From the NCBI GenBank assembly GCA_024691045.1, contig JAILOC010000044.1, positions 1 to 42,337 of the forward strand: 42,337 nucleotides of DNA. Direction: 5' to 3'. Origin of the DNA: Lachnospiraceae bacterium. GTDB lineage: Bacteria > Bacillota_A > Clostridia > Lachnospirales > Lachnospiraceae. Position numbers and translations under genes: made by a program. The first letter of the stretch is position 1; each line of letters opens with the position of its first letter. The notes under the pieces were generated by a model. It saw only the letters and a list, made by a program, of their open reading frames with translations. It was not told the DNA's origin and did not search any database. Of this stretch, positions 15,893 through 25,303 are shown piece after piece.

Positions 15893-16690
15893 TCAGTTTT
15901 CCGCTATATTCTTCAACAACCTGATAAGTCCGATGTCGGATGCGGTATTTTTCGTACGGGCACCGGCATCATATCCGGGATCGTTTTCGGATAATCCTCC
16001 GCAGATATCCGCCCCTATGATCCTGCGCCCCTCGGCCAGCTCTGTGAGAACTTCCCCGAGTCCGGACAGCGACAGATCTCCCTGATCCCAATTGGTGATG
16101 CATTCCGAAGTGCTCATTACATCTTTGTCCACGGAGATATACAGGGGGACATTTCCATCGGCATGATGCGCTCCGTGATAGATCCGTCCCGAAAAATTTC
16201 TTCCTCCGACATTTAAAAGGATCTCCTCTCCCCCTTCTTCGAACTTTTCAGGTCCGATCAGGGTAAGCGTCCTGATATTAACATCCTTTTCGAGAACCTC
16301 CCGTGCCCAGCTTCCGCAGCTGAGAAGTCCTCCGAATGACGCTTCCTGCATATCGGTATGATGATCTATCAGAAGCAGGTCATAACATTCATCAACGAAC
16401 GAAGTGAATATCCTCGACATATAATGATAATTACCCGTATCTATAAGATGAATTCCCGTTTCCGTATCAGGGATTTCGGAGAGTCTGTCTCTGATGATGC
16501 CGTATGCAGCATCATCACAGTACATATTTCTGCCTTCGACATCCTTCATGGATAATCTGACACAGGTGTCATCAAGCCCTTCTCTGCGCAGAATTTCCTC
16601 AAGGTCTTCCGGATACGTTTCATTCATATCGGTGATGATCAGTCTGATGACGGCACCTCCCCGGCATTCTTTTTCGAAGGAGCTTCGCAT
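15893..16690 (-). CDS. Arginase/ureohydrolase-fold family protein
   Basis: The metal ligands of the arginase fold are visible: LLLIDHHTDMQ (DxHxD type), SVDKDVMSTS (SxDxDxxD-like) and GADICGG near the C-terminus. Canonical arginases have SxDxDxxDP; here the last Asp-Pro is not conserved, so the substrate is unclear. The protein is shorter than arginase (~240-265 vs ~300). The start is uncertain. ATG 16690 overlaps the preceding gene by ~50 bp without a good site, and ATG 16627 lies after it. A CTG at 16642 overlaps the preceding stop as CTGA, with GGGGAGGTG about 11 nt upstream. It sits in a surface-glycan-like operon. Confidence 0.78.
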   Translation of the reverse strand: MRSSFEKECRGGAVIRLIITDMNETYPEDLEEILRREGLDDTCVRLSMKDVEGRNMYCDDAAYGIIRDRLSEIPDTETGIHLIDTGNYHYMSRIFTSFVDECYDLLLIDHHTDMQEASFGGLLSCGSWAREVLEKDVNIRTLTLIGPEKFEEGGEEILLNVGGRNFSGRIYHGAHHADGNVPLYISVDKDVMSTSECITNWDQGDLSLSGLGEVLTELAEGRRIIGADICGGLSENDPGYDAGARTKNTASDIGLIRLLKNIAEN

Positions 16691-18489
16691 CTTCCGTTCA
16701 TACAGATCATAATGCAGATCGAAGCTATCGAAAGCAGAGTGATGATCTCGGATATTCTCCAAAGCAAAGGCTCGGAATACTTCATTACAAAACTTCCGGA
16801 AAATCCCGCAGGGATCACGGCAACAACCCGTCCGTCCGCGCCGGCGAAAGTATCCAGAACCGTTCCGTCTTCGGCGACCGATTCATATCCTTTGTAAAAG
16901 ACCACGGGGAATATGACCGTGCCCTCGCTGCCGCCTGATATGACCGAAACGTTCCATCTGTAGCTGCTTACCTCACTTTCCGAGATGACGGCACCGCCGG
17001 ATGTTTCGGGGATCCTGTCATAAACCGCTTCCCTGTTCCAGGATACCGGGAAGTAAAGTTCATCGCTCACTATTCCTATCTCGGATCCCAGGCTTATCTC
17101 TGCATGCCTGTTTTCCGTAACGGCCCTGCATTCGAGTATAAGTGCGGGGATCAGTGCTAGCGCGGCAAGAAGCGCGGAAAGTGTAATGCCTGCAAGTCTG
17201 CCTCTTCTCATGACATCCCTGATCAGTATTGCTCCGAGGAATACCGTGATCACCGTAGCTATACCGATATATCTCCATGAAAACTGTATGCTGCACAGCA
17301 TAGCGGTAATAATATCATGCCTCGATTCGATATACGTCCATGGAAAATACTTGCTTGAAATAAACAGAGTTAACGCAGCCAATATGAACAGATATGCTCC
17401 TATGATGTGTGATCCTGCAAAAAGTTTTCGAAGAGATCCTTTACGAACAGCCTTTACGATCAAAACAATTTCCCTTGCCGCCCATGCGGAAAGCACCGCA
17501 GTAAGAGCTGCCCCTATAGCGGTAGGCATTCTCAGTTCATAAGCGATTCCCGAGCCGCTCCCCGAAGGAATCAGTTCAAGAAGCTCCCGCCATCCCGGAT
17601 AAAATCCTCTCATGATATACGATGATCCGCTCACAAGATAAGTATCGCTCTTCATAAGATCAAGCATAGGAATTAGGGCAAATGCCGACAGGCCGATAAA
17701 TATGAGTACGGATAATGCAAGTCTTCCGATGACCTTTCCGGTAAAAGTCTTTTTAAACAGGATAAGGGCCGTGACGGTAAGAAACGCCGTGACGACCATA
17801 GTTGTAAGAACATGGGAACACGCCAGCATCGCCATCCCTATCCCGAGAGGGAGTGCACTTCTAAAAGAGTCAAAAGACGATCTTTTTTCGGACGGCTTTG
17901 CGGAATAAACCCTGGCAAAACCATATATTACAAGCGGAAGGATCGCCATTGCGGTATATTCACCCGCCGCATCCCTTATATATACATTCGTAAGTCTGTA
18001 GACAGACAGCGTATAAAGGAAAGAACCCAATGCTGCGGGAATGCATCCGCCCTTACGTTCTGTAAGACAGAAGTTTCCACCCGGGCCGCCGGATTCCGAA
18101 ATGCATCCCAAAAATCCTTTTATTCCGAAATATGAGATCACGGCCGTAAGAATATTCGTAATGACTGCATAGACAGTGTAGGTGATACCGAGAGGAAGCC
18201 CGGCAAGATGCAGTATTGCGGGGAGATACAGATTGATATCGGGATAAAAAACAGGCATCGCATATCCGGTGCCCTGATTCATAACAAAATAGATCCTTGC
18301 GGGAAAATAACCCGCCTTCAGTGTGTCGGCAAGAGCCGCGATCCTTCTCAGATGTACAAGCTTATCCTGATAATCCGGAAGGATATCATATCCGAAAAAT
18401 GCCGTCACGCATGAAAGTACTATCCCGGACAGCACTATCAAAAACGGAACTGTGCACTTCCTGTTTTCCCGTAAGGTTACTTCGGACAT
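16639..18489 (-). CDS. Polytopic membrane protein, PTPS-related / GT-C glycosyltransferase-like
   Basis: The ~616-residue protein has 10-12 hydrophobic helices. The N-terminal portion contains DYQDKLVHLRRIAAL and FPARIYFVMNQGTGYAMPVF, then YPDINLYLPAILHLAGLP. This matches the 6-pyruvoyl-tetrahydropterin-synthase-related membrane domain (PF10131), a GT-C-like fold despite its name. A soluble region of ~120 residues lies before the last helix. It probably acts in extracytoplasmic sugar transfer, by inference. The ATG at 18489 shares one base with the preceding stop (TGATG) and GAGGGA lies upstream. Confidence 0.75.
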   Translation of the reverse strand: MSEVTLRENRKCTVPFLIVLSGIVLSCVTAFFGYDILPDYQDKLVHLRRIAALADTLKAGYFPARIYFVMNQGTGYAMPVFYPDINLYLPAILHLAGLPLGITYTVYAVITNILTAVISYFGIKGFLGCISESGGPGGNFCLTERKGGCIPAALGSFLYTLSVYRLTNVYIRDAAGEYTAMAILPLVIYGFARVYSAKPSEKRSSFDSFRSALPLGIGMAMLACSHVLTTMVVTAFLTVTALILFKKTFTGKVIGRLALSVLIFIGLSAFALIPMLDLMKSDTYLVSGSSYIMRGFYPGWRELLELIPSGSGSGIAYELRMPTAIGAALTAVLSAWAAREIVLIVKAVRKGSLRKLFAGSHIIGAYLFILAALTLFISSKYFPWTYIESRHDIITAMLCSIQFSWRYIGIATVITVFLGAILIRDVMRRGRLAGITLSALLAALALIPALILECRAVTENRHAEISLGSEIGIVSDELYFPVSWNREAVYDRIPETSGGAVISESEVSSYRWNVSVISGGSEGTVIFPVVFYKGYESVAEDGTVLDTFAGADGRVVAVIPAGFSGSFVMKYSEPLLWRISEIITLLSIASICIMICMNGRCEAPSKKNAGEVPSSD

Positions 18490-20327
18490 CACTTTGTTCC
18501 CTCCGTCTTCTTTTCGGAAAACACGAATGCGGTAAGGATGGGAAGTGCGACTATAAAGGGATATATATATCTGAAATTAACACACGGTCCCAGGATCATC
18601 GTCATCAGATAAAAGAACGGATATGAAAAGATAACGATGCCCTTCCTGCTTTTTTTGTAAAGCACTATGAACAGATCAAGTATGAAGAACCAGAAATAGA
18701 ATGCCGGCGTCATAAGGACAGAGACAATAGGCCACTTATAATATGAATTTCCGTTCACGATATGCGAATACATTTTCTCTACGGAAGGCAGAAATGACCT
18801 TGAAGGGATTCCTTCTTCCATCGCCGCATTCGGTGATGCGTTGAATGTATATAACAATCCGAGATCGCTGTCATCTCCGTACCCGAGCATCTCCGCATGG
18901 GATCTGTCTCCCACATAGAAATAACCTATCGTAAGTCCGATAAGCGCATCGAAATAATCATTCGGATATGCTTTTCCGATGGTGACATAGTCTTTGATCA
19001 GCGTGTTTCCCTCACCGATCCATGCCGATGAATTATATGCGGAAACAGTGGACTTGGGACCGTCTGCGATCCAGGGATAATAATCCCCCCACAGGTAGTC
19101 GGTGATATATCTGCTCAGAATAGCCCTTTGCTCAGGAGTCAGGTTCTCCTCCTGATACTTTATCACCCTTACCATCTGGACGATGGGAACGCTGTATTTT
19201 TCCATTTCGGAACCGGGGATCGCATCCATGGATGTTCTGATAAGTGTCTTACATCCCAGCCCGGTAACTACCATGATCAACGCAAGAAGCGCGGTCAGCA
19301 ATTTCTTTTTGATCCCGTCCTGTGAGATCAGGAATGCGGGGATCAGGAACATAAGTGCATATGAAGCATTATTTCTGAACAGTATATTAATGACGCCCGT
19401 GACAACAAGCAGAACGCACATGAGCATGTCGGTCTTCTCGGTCATCCTGCAGAGAATGAGGATCAGAAACGCGAAGAATGCGGAGAACAGGATATCCTTG
19501 GTCATACTGATCGCAAGAACCGGATTATACGGAAGAAGTGCGAACATCAAAAACCAGATGACAGCCGCCGCCTTTCCCGATCTTTTCAGCACAAACGCTA
19601 TGCCCGCGCTGACCGATGCCGCAAGTATCATGCTCTGAAGAAGAGCAAAGACCGCCATTCCCGCAGCGGGGGAGCCCAGCTTTACTCCGAGCAGATAGAA
19701 TATACGGATGAGAAATGTATGAACGAGAGGCTGATATTCGAAGAACCATTTATATCCCCTGACCGCCTCCTCGAACTGTCTGTTGAAGTCATAGCTCATT
19801 ATCGCGGGGTAATATGCAAGAAATGCGGGAAGCCAGAACAGCTCAAGCAGGGCAAAGCTTATCAGGAACGTCTTCTTTAAGCTTACGGGCTTTTTATCAG
19901 GTGCTTTCTTAGACAGATATTTGCCTTCCGCCATTCTGAATATCCTGTACGTAAAAGGAAGGAGCAGCACCGACACAAGAAGTCCGCACAGGAAAATGAC
20001 TGCCTTTCCCTTTACTCCTGGCGATGTCATCTGACTGATCTCAAACTGACATCCGAGATCCGTCGCAATCCCGAAAAGAGCTCCGAAAACAAATGCAAAT
20101 CCGAGCATCTTTCGAGAAGGCCTTCCGTCTTTTGCCACAAGCCGGATAAGTCCAAACTGAGTTATGAAGATCAGTATGATGAAAAAAGCTGATAACAGAT
20201 GCCCGAACCTTCCGAGATCCTTGCCCGAATCATGCAAAAGAAAACATAATCCGGCATATCCCAAAAAAGTGAGCAGGATCGCCGGTATCACGGCCTTATG
20301 ATGTTTTTTGAAAGCATCAGGAAACAT
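18489..20327 (-). CDS. DUF6020 family polytopic membrane protein
   Basis: The ~612-residue protein has about 12-14 hydrophobic helices. I recognise it as DUF6020 from WLPAFLAYYPAIMSYDFNRQ followed by YQPLVHTFLIRIFY, features reminiscent of GT-C glycosyltransferases with an acidic residue in the first loop. Function is not established. The long loop (~400-540) has PIVQMVRVIKYQEENLTPEQ and YYPWIADGPKSTV. The true start is very probably ATG 20327 (MFPDAFKKHHKA). The longer frame adds an unlikely 38 residues through an intergenic promoter. There is no ribosome site; TGCTATAAT ends 6 nt before the ATG. Confidence 0.8.
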   Translation of the reverse strand: MFPDAFKKHHKAVIPAILLTFLGYAGLCFLLHDSGKDLGRFGHLLSAFFIILIFITQFGLIRLVAKDGRPSRKMLGFAFVFGALFGIATDLGCQFEISQMTSPGVKGKAVIFLCGLLVSVLLLPFTYRIFRMAEGKYLSKKAPDKKPVSLKKTFLISFALLELFWLPAFLAYYPAIMSYDFNRQFEEAVRGYKWFFEYQPLVHTFLIRIFYLLGVKLGSPAAGMAVFALLQSMILAASVSAGIAFVLKRSGKAAAVIWFLMFALLPYNPVLAISMTKDILFSAFFAFLILILCRMTEKTDMLMCVLLVVTGVINILFRNNASYALMFLIPAFLISQDGIKKKLLTALLALIMVVTGLGCKTLIRTSMDAIPGSEMEKYSVPIVQMVRVIKYQEENLTPEQRAILSRYITDYLWGDYYPWIADGPKSTVSAYNSSAWIGEGNTLIKDYVTIGKAYPNDYFDALIGLTIGYFYVGDRSHAEMLGYGDDSDLGLLYTFNASPNAAMEEGIPSRSFLPSVEKMYSHIVNGNSYYKWPIVSVLMTPAFYFWFFILDLFIVLYKKSRKGIVIFSYPFFYLMTMILGPCVNFRYIYPFIVALPILTAFVFSEKKTEGTK

Positions 20328-20333
20328 ACAGAA

Positions 20334-20342
20334 ATTATAGCA
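20334..20342 (-). promoter_or_regulatory. Extended -10 promoter directly before the DUF6020 gene
   Basis: On the minus strand TGC-TATAAT (20342-20334) is followed by 6 nt and then the ATG at 20327, with no recognisable -35. The predicted transcript start is at or beside the A of ATG. Confidence 0.55.
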
Positions 20343-20355
20343 TAAAACCCGCTGT

Positions 20356-21042
20356 TTACATATGATAGGTCGAAAGCACCATGACCAGTCTCCATACAGC
20401 GGAAAGGAAAAATACGCTTGCCGGGATAAGTCTGAAAACAAGCGGATCGGACTCTTTTTCTTCTTTTCTTCCCATTGTCAAAAAAGGCATTGCGACAAAA
20501 TATCCCGAAACAAACATAAAGATTTCCGACGCGGGGGTAATAAGGCTCAGGATCAGGCTCAGGATCGACAATGCACTTGCGATGACGGGAAACTTCGGTT
20601 TTTCTTTTTCGGGATCAGCATATATCATGACCACAACGGATGCGCAGATGATCCATAAGGGGATCCATGAAACGATCGCGGCTTTGGCATCGGCAAAGGA
20701 AAGGATCTCACCTCCCATAAAAGGTGCAAGCAGCCTGTCCGGACGAAGATATATCGCGAAAGCACTCACTCCAAGGAAAAACAAGGCAGCGCCTCCGAAG
20801 TCCGCCCTCAAGATCTTCACGGGGATTGCAACGAAAACAAGCATCATCAGGATGATGAACAGATCAAGGATGATATTCCAGACGTTCCTGGTCAGTGCTC
20901 CCGATGTAATATACAGAAGATATCCTGCTCCGGTTGCGGTATTGGTATCATGAACGGCAAGGACGGCCATGACCAGAACGGCCAGGGCTTCGACCAAAAC
21001 GATCATATCCGTATTCTTTTTTTTCGAAAAGAATCCTGTCAT
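20356..21042 (-). CDS. Hypothetical membrane protein with about seven helices
   Basis: The 228-residue protein is strongly hydrophobic, with segments at roughly 14-30, 36-50, 58-80, 85-98, 120-142, 152-170 and 176-222. I do not recognise a family. It lies between two GT-C-like genes in the same direction, so it is probably an accessory membrane protein of the same pathway. ATG 21042 was chosen because AGGGTGA lies just before it; the GTG at 21048 is an alternative that overlaps the preceding stop. Confidence 0.7.
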   Translation of the reverse strand: MTGFFSKKKNTDMIVLVEALAVLVMAVLAVHDTNTATGAGYLLYITSGALTRNVWNIILDLFIILMMLVFVAIPVKILRADFGGAALFFLGVSAFAIYLRPDRLLAPFMGGEILSFADAKAAIVSWIPLWIICASVVVMIYADPEKEKPKFPVIASALSILSLILSLITPASEIFMFVSGYFVAMPFLTMGRKEEKESDPLVFRLIPASVFFLSAVWRLVMVLSTYHM

Positions 21043-21044
21043 AT

Positions 21045-22211
21045 TCACCCTACGATCAGATACATCACGGCGATCGACGATACAAGAAGCATTATCGGAA
21101 GCACATACCCGGCCGCGCTCTGTTTCCTGTTAAACGCTTCACCCAAAAGTGATACGGATACGGTTTCGATCAGTACACATGTGCCGTATGCGGCGCGGTC
21201 CGGATAATGCGGTGATGCAATCATGGCTCCGTATGATAACAGTGCGGCAAACAATAAGACCGCATTCCCGAGAGAGATCTTTTTATTCATGACAGTCTTA
21301 TATGCTATAAACGCTCCGGCCAATACTATGAGTGAAGGGAACATGTAATCTCCCGCACCCTTAAGCATCTGAAGAAGTCTGTCGGGAAGCGTCAGCGCAA
21401 GGTCATCCGCCGAATCTGTTTTTCTGATGAAATTACCTGGCGCCACGATGCAGAAGGCCGAACCGATGAATGAGGATATTACGCCTTCGATCATCCAGAT
21501 CTTTTTCCTGCCGGCAGCAATGCCCTTCCTGATGCAGATAAAGGTGATGAGCGCCGCCGCAAGGCAGGATGAAGGTCCCATATTTTCGGTGCTCCATCCG
21601 GTGATCAATCCCAAAATGGGAATGAAGAAACAGATCAGAGGAAGATCCTTCTTTTCCGGATCAAGGGCTCTAAGATAACATATATAGAAAAAGAGTATCC
21701 ACACGGACGAATAAACATAATTCGCACATCCTGCCTGCCAGAGCATGCTCATCCTGAAATTGGGGCAGCAGGTGATAAGAAGTCCGAACGCAAGAGCAAA
21801 GCCTGTTATCCCTGCCGGAATGCTTTTTGAGAAAGAAGCTCCCGAAGAAAACTTTGCAAGAGTACATATCTCGAATACAAGAACCAGCGTAGCAAGAGTA
21901 TTGATGACATCGGCCGCTCTTTCACCGCACATCAGCGAAAGCTGCAGAAAGCCATGGGTGAACACTCTTCCGCCCCAGTTCATATAATGCCATACCTGTG
22001 AACCGATTATGTCGCCGATTCCGTTCAACGAACCTCCGTCGCGAAGATCGGTGGAATACCACAGATCGTCCATCATAAACGGAACCTTTACATTGGAGCA
22101 ATACAAAAGTAACGCCGCAAGAACGGTCATTGCAATGCATAACACTGACAGTACCGTTATTCCCGGCGTTTTTTCGGATAGTATTCTTTTTTCCGGTTCG
22201 TTTGTTTTCAT
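21045..22211 (-). CDS. DUF6056 family polytopic membrane protein (GT-C-like)
   Basis: The 388-residue protein has about ten hydrophobic helices. The first loop, FMMDDLWYSTDLRDGG then SQVWHYMNWGGRVFTHGFLQ, matches DUF6056, in which a DD motif and a WxGR motif recall GT-C glycosyltransferases using lipid-linked sugars. This is inference from family resemblance. It is the first gene of the membrane-protein block, with a TATAAT at 22236-22231 on the minus strand about 20 nt upstream. The ribosome site is weak. Confidence 0.78.
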   Translation of the reverse strand: MKTNEPEKRILSEKTPGITVLSVLCIAMTVLAALLLYCSNVKVPFMMDDLWYSTDLRDGGSLNGIGDIIGSQVWHYMNWGGRVFTHGFLQLSLMCGERAADVINTLATLVLVFEICTLAKFSSGASFSKSIPAGITGFALAFGLLITCCPNFRMSMLWQAGCANYVYSSVWILFFYICYLRALDPEKKDLPLICFFIPILGLITGWSTENMGPSSCLAAALITFICIRKGIAAGRKKIWMIEGVISSFIGSAFCIVAPGNFIRKTDSADDLALTLPDRLLQMLKGAGDYMFPSLIVLAGAFIAYKTVMNKKISLGNAVLLFAALLSYGAMIASPHYPDRAAYGTCVLIETVSVSLLGEAFNRKQSAAGYVLPIMLLVSSIAVMYLIVG

Positions 22212-22230
22212 AATTCGGATATCCCAATAG

Positions 22231-22236
22231 ATTATA
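22231..22236 (-). promoter_or_regulatory. -10 element upstream of the DUF6056 operon
   Basis: TATAAT on the minus strand, 19 bp before the ATG at 22211; no convincing -35 is seen. Confidence 0.4.
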
Positions 22237-22264
22237 TATCATATCCGCCAAAAAGTCCTTATAT

Positions 22265-22292
22265 GCGAAAGAACTCCGGCAGATGCCGGAGT
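22265..22292 (-). terminator. Probable terminator of the GntR-ABC operon
   Basis: ACTCCGGC (22273-22280) pairs with GCCGGAGT (22285-22292) around a tetraloop, followed on the minus strand by TCTTTC. The T-tract is weak. Confidence 0.55.
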
Positions 22293-22344
22293 CTTCCATA
22301 AGATTTCAGGGGAAGAAAATCTTTTATAAGGACAGAAGATCTGA

Positions 22345-24423
22345 TCAACCGTAATAGTACAGATCCTCATCATCCATAAAGGTGTCAACAGGCATTCCTG
22401 TCAGTCTTTCGATCATGCGCACCGTTGCGGTATCCTTCTCACCTACGACGATGTAGAAGTAATGGGATCCCGATGAATACTGATTGTATATCATCTCATA
22501 GCTGCACATGATCTGGACCGCATAATATCTCTGGTCCAGGTAGTTTACTCCGTACAGGTCAAAGTTCTTGTTGAACTCGTCGTAATATACGGACATAAGC
22601 TTTTCCATTTCACTACCCGTAAGGGTATATACGGGATTTCCGTAATCATCCATTATCTTCACGGTCTCGGGATATCCGAAAGCACCGCAATTGAGAGGAT
22701 AATTAAGTTCCTTGTACCCTTCCGTCTTGGAGATCTCTTCCAGAATATCCTTGTCGGCAATGCGGTAACTCCTGAGGAAATCGAGTCCCGTATCTCTGTC
22801 GACATTGAAATATACAAAGGCATAATCGTAATACATCGACCATTCATCCAGAGGAAGACTGCTCTCGACTCCGGTCACGGGATCATATTCATACTCACTC
22901 GTGCTGTAATCGGGATCATATTCACGGAAATAAACCTTTTCGGCTCTCATTATCTTTTCCGCAAGCTCAGCAGGGATCTCCACTTCGCCGGAATAAATGT
23001 CGTTATAAGTATCATCATCCCAGGTTATGCATCCGGGCATACCTTCCACCGGCTTGAAGCCGGTTCCGTAATCACCCCAGTAATAATTGTTGATCCTCAT
23101 ACTGACCGTTGCGGATGCGATATTGTTTCCGGGTACGATGTGGTTATCGAAGTTGATCACGTCAAAAATGAAAACCGCAAGAATGATAAGTGTTGCGGCA
23201 ACACTCAGGATCATCTGACCGCGGTGTGCAAAGAAAGCCCTGAAGGATTTCTTCTGTATGATATCCATCACTCCGAAAGCAAATGCCGAGAAGAATGCCG
23301 CTATAAATACGCACCAGCCGTAGCTTCCGGAATATCCGACGATCAGGTTGACCCAATAGGATGTATAGAGACCCGCAAGAATACTGCTGACAAAACGGAG
23401 TACAAATTTATATATCTTTCCGGATGTTCCGTTCTCCGCTTCCTCACTCTTTCTCGTAACATAGATCCTGTATCCGATAATAAGGTTTACGATGCAGACT
23501 GCTGCGGTAAGTATCAGACAGATCATGTGCAGCGGTGTGGAAAATACATCCACAAAACTTTCGCGTGCGCAGATAAGAAATCCGAAAGCACAGCCCGAGA
23601 TCGGAGCCGAGATCCAGCTTATGTCCAGATAATCGATCGCCAATCTCCAGAAATTCTGAAAATATGCCTCGCTCATGTAATAAAGGATCATATAGAACGC
23701 GGAAGCTCCAAAACCGAGACATATAAAATTGACTATGGCATTGAATATCGTTCCGGATATGGCCGTACATAGAACGACCAGGTTATATATGCAAAAGAAG
23801 GCAAAAGCGGCACCCAGCAGGGTTAACAGGAACAATCCGAACACCTTCGGCATGATACCGTATTCTCCGAGTTTTGCGGCAATCTCAATAAAGGATATTC
23901 CGCCAAAGAAGAGAAAAGGAACAACCCACATAAGGAGTCCGTTCAGATAAATGGCCGCAAACATCTTTCCTCTTTTTACGGGAACGGAATTCATCATATC
24001 CGTCATGCGTTTGTTGAAAAGATGCCTGAAGCCTCCGAAGCCGACGATGAGTGCGCCGACCGCAACCACGATAAGTGCAAACACCGACAGATAGCTGCAC
24101 AGGGTTTCCGCGGAATCAAGAACCTGATTCACCAATTCCGCATGAGTCAAATTCATGTTGTATCTGTGCTCATATCTTGACAGGACAAAAAGTGTGATGA
24201 AAGGTCCGCAGAAGAACTGTGCGATCGCCGAAAGAACAAGCATCCATCTTCTGTGCCTGAAGTCCTCGAGCATGAGGTCCCACAATGTAATGCCGGTTTT
24301 TTTCGGAGTTTCGGGAGTCTTTACATCTTCCGTCTTTTCCGTATTCTGTGTGTTTTTGATATCGTTATTCATCTTTTCCGCCTCTGTTACGGGATTACTG
24401 TTTTGTGATTCCGGTGAAGTCAT
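22345..24423 (-). CDS. ABC transporter permease with DUF6449 domain
   Basis: The ~692-residue protein has a hydrophilic, Asn/Thr/Lys-rich N-terminus (~1-45). A membrane part of about ten helices follows (~55-430), then a C-terminal extracytoplasmic domain (~435-692) rich in Tyr and Asp that I recognise as DUF6449. It pairs with the ATPase just upstream; such exporters with YtrA regulators are linked to cell-wall stress and antimicrobial peptides (inference). ATG 24423 was chosen because GGAGG lies 9 nt before it; it overlaps the ATPase gene by 29 bp. Confidence 0.82.
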   Translation of the reverse strand: MTSPESQNSNPVTEAEKMNNDIKNTQNTEKTEDVKTPETPKKTGITLWDLMLEDFRHRRWMLVLSAIAQFFCGPFITLFVLSRYEHRYNMNLTHAELVNQVLDSAETLCSYLSVFALIVVAVGALIVGFGGFRHLFNKRMTDMMNSVPVKRGKMFAAIYLNGLLMWVVPFLFFGGISFIEIAAKLGEYGIMPKVFGLFLLTLLGAAFAFFCIYNLVVLCTAISGTIFNAIVNFICLGFGASAFYMILYYMSEAYFQNFWRLAIDYLDISWISAPISGCAFGFLICARESFVDVFSTPLHMICLILTAAVCIVNLIIGYRIYVTRKSEEAENGTSGKIYKFVLRFVSSILAGLYTSYWVNLIVGYSGSYGWCVFIAAFFSAFAFGVMDIIQKKSFRAFFAHRGQMILSVAATLIILAVFIFDVINFDNHIVPGNNIASATVSMRINNYYWGDYGTGFKPVEGMPGCITWDDDTYNDIYSGEVEIPAELAEKIMRAEKVYFREYDPDYSTSEYEYDPVTGVESSLPLDEWSMYYDYAFVYFNVDRDTGLDFLRSYRIADKDILEEISKTEGYKELNYPLNCGAFGYPETVKIMDDYGNPVYTLTGSEMEKLMSVYYDEFNKNFDLYGVNYLDQRYYAVQIMCSYEMIYNQYSSGSHYFYIVVGEKDTATVRMIERLTGMPVDTFMDDEDLYYYG

Positions 24424-25303
24424 ATCCCAGTACCTCCGTTTCACTTATGAATATCTCCTCAAGAGTAAGGGGCAGAACCTCGTAGAATACGGGGACCTGC
24501 GATGAGATCACCGTCTCGACCTCCGTGCGTCCTCCGCGGATGGTAAGCGTTACCAGCGAACCACGGTGCTCTTCGGAGATCACCTTGAGATTGTTACGTA
24601 CGGTATCAAGCGAAGCGCTGTCCTTGAAGACAACCTGCACCTTATAGATACCGAGCTTCATATCCTCGAGATCCTTGGAAAGGATAACTCCGCCCTTGTG
24701 GAGAAGTCCGACATATTCGCAGATGTCCTCGAGCTCTCTTAAGTTGTGGGAAGCAATGACGGGAGTGATGCCCGCTTCTTCCATATCGTGTATGAAAAGT
24801 CTCTTAACGGCCTGCCTTACGACGGGGTCGAGTCCGTCAAAAGTCTCGTCGCAGAGGATGTACTTACATCCCGATGCGATACCGAGCATGATGGCAAGCT
24901 GCTTTTTCATTCCCTTGGAGAATGTCTGTATCCTGCGCTTCTTATCCAGGGAAAGGCTCTCCATCAGGTCCGAGAATCTTTCCATGGAGAAAGTCTCCGG
25001 ATACATGGTCCTGTAGAACCTTGCCATTTCCTCGGAGTTCGATCCCGGATAATAATACTGGTCATCGGATATGAAGAATATCTTCTTCTTTGCATCGGGA
25101 TTCTCATAAACGGGCTCTCCGTCCACGAGGATCTCTCCTTCGTCCGGCTTGCACACTCCGCAGACACATCTGAGCAGGGTACTTTTTCCGGCGCCGTTTG
25201 TACCCACAAGTCCGAAAACCTGTCCCTCGGGCATATCGAACGAAACTCCCGAGAGAGCATTTATATCTTCGTATTTCTTACTTACGTTTTTTATCTCGAT
25301 CAT
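24395..25303 (-). CDS. ABC transporter ATP-binding protein
   Basis: The 302-residue ATPase has Walker A GTNGAGKST (~38-46), signature TFSKGMKKQLAIMLG (~137) and Walker B YILCDETFDGLD (~158). The switch His is in VIASHNLRELEDICEY. It belongs to the exporter type with a ~75-residue C-terminal extension. The start at 25303 overlaps the GntR stop (ATGA) with GAGAGGGA upstream. It forms an exporter with the DUF6449 permease. Confidence 0.93.
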   Translation of the reverse strand: MIEIKNVSKKYEDINALSGVSFDMPEGQVFGLVGTNGAGKSTLLRCVCGVCKPDEGEILVDGEPVYENPDAKKKIFFISDDQYYYPGSNSEEMARFYRTMYPETFSMERFSDLMESLSLDKKRRIQTFSKGMKKQLAIMLGIASGCKYILCDETFDGLDPVVRQAVKRLFIHDMEEAGITPVIASHNLRELEDICEYVGLLHKGGVILSKDLEDMKLGIYKVQVVFKDSASLDTVRNNLKVISEEHRGSLVTLTIRGGRTEVETVISSQVPVFYEVLPLTLEEIFISETEVLGYDFTGITKQ

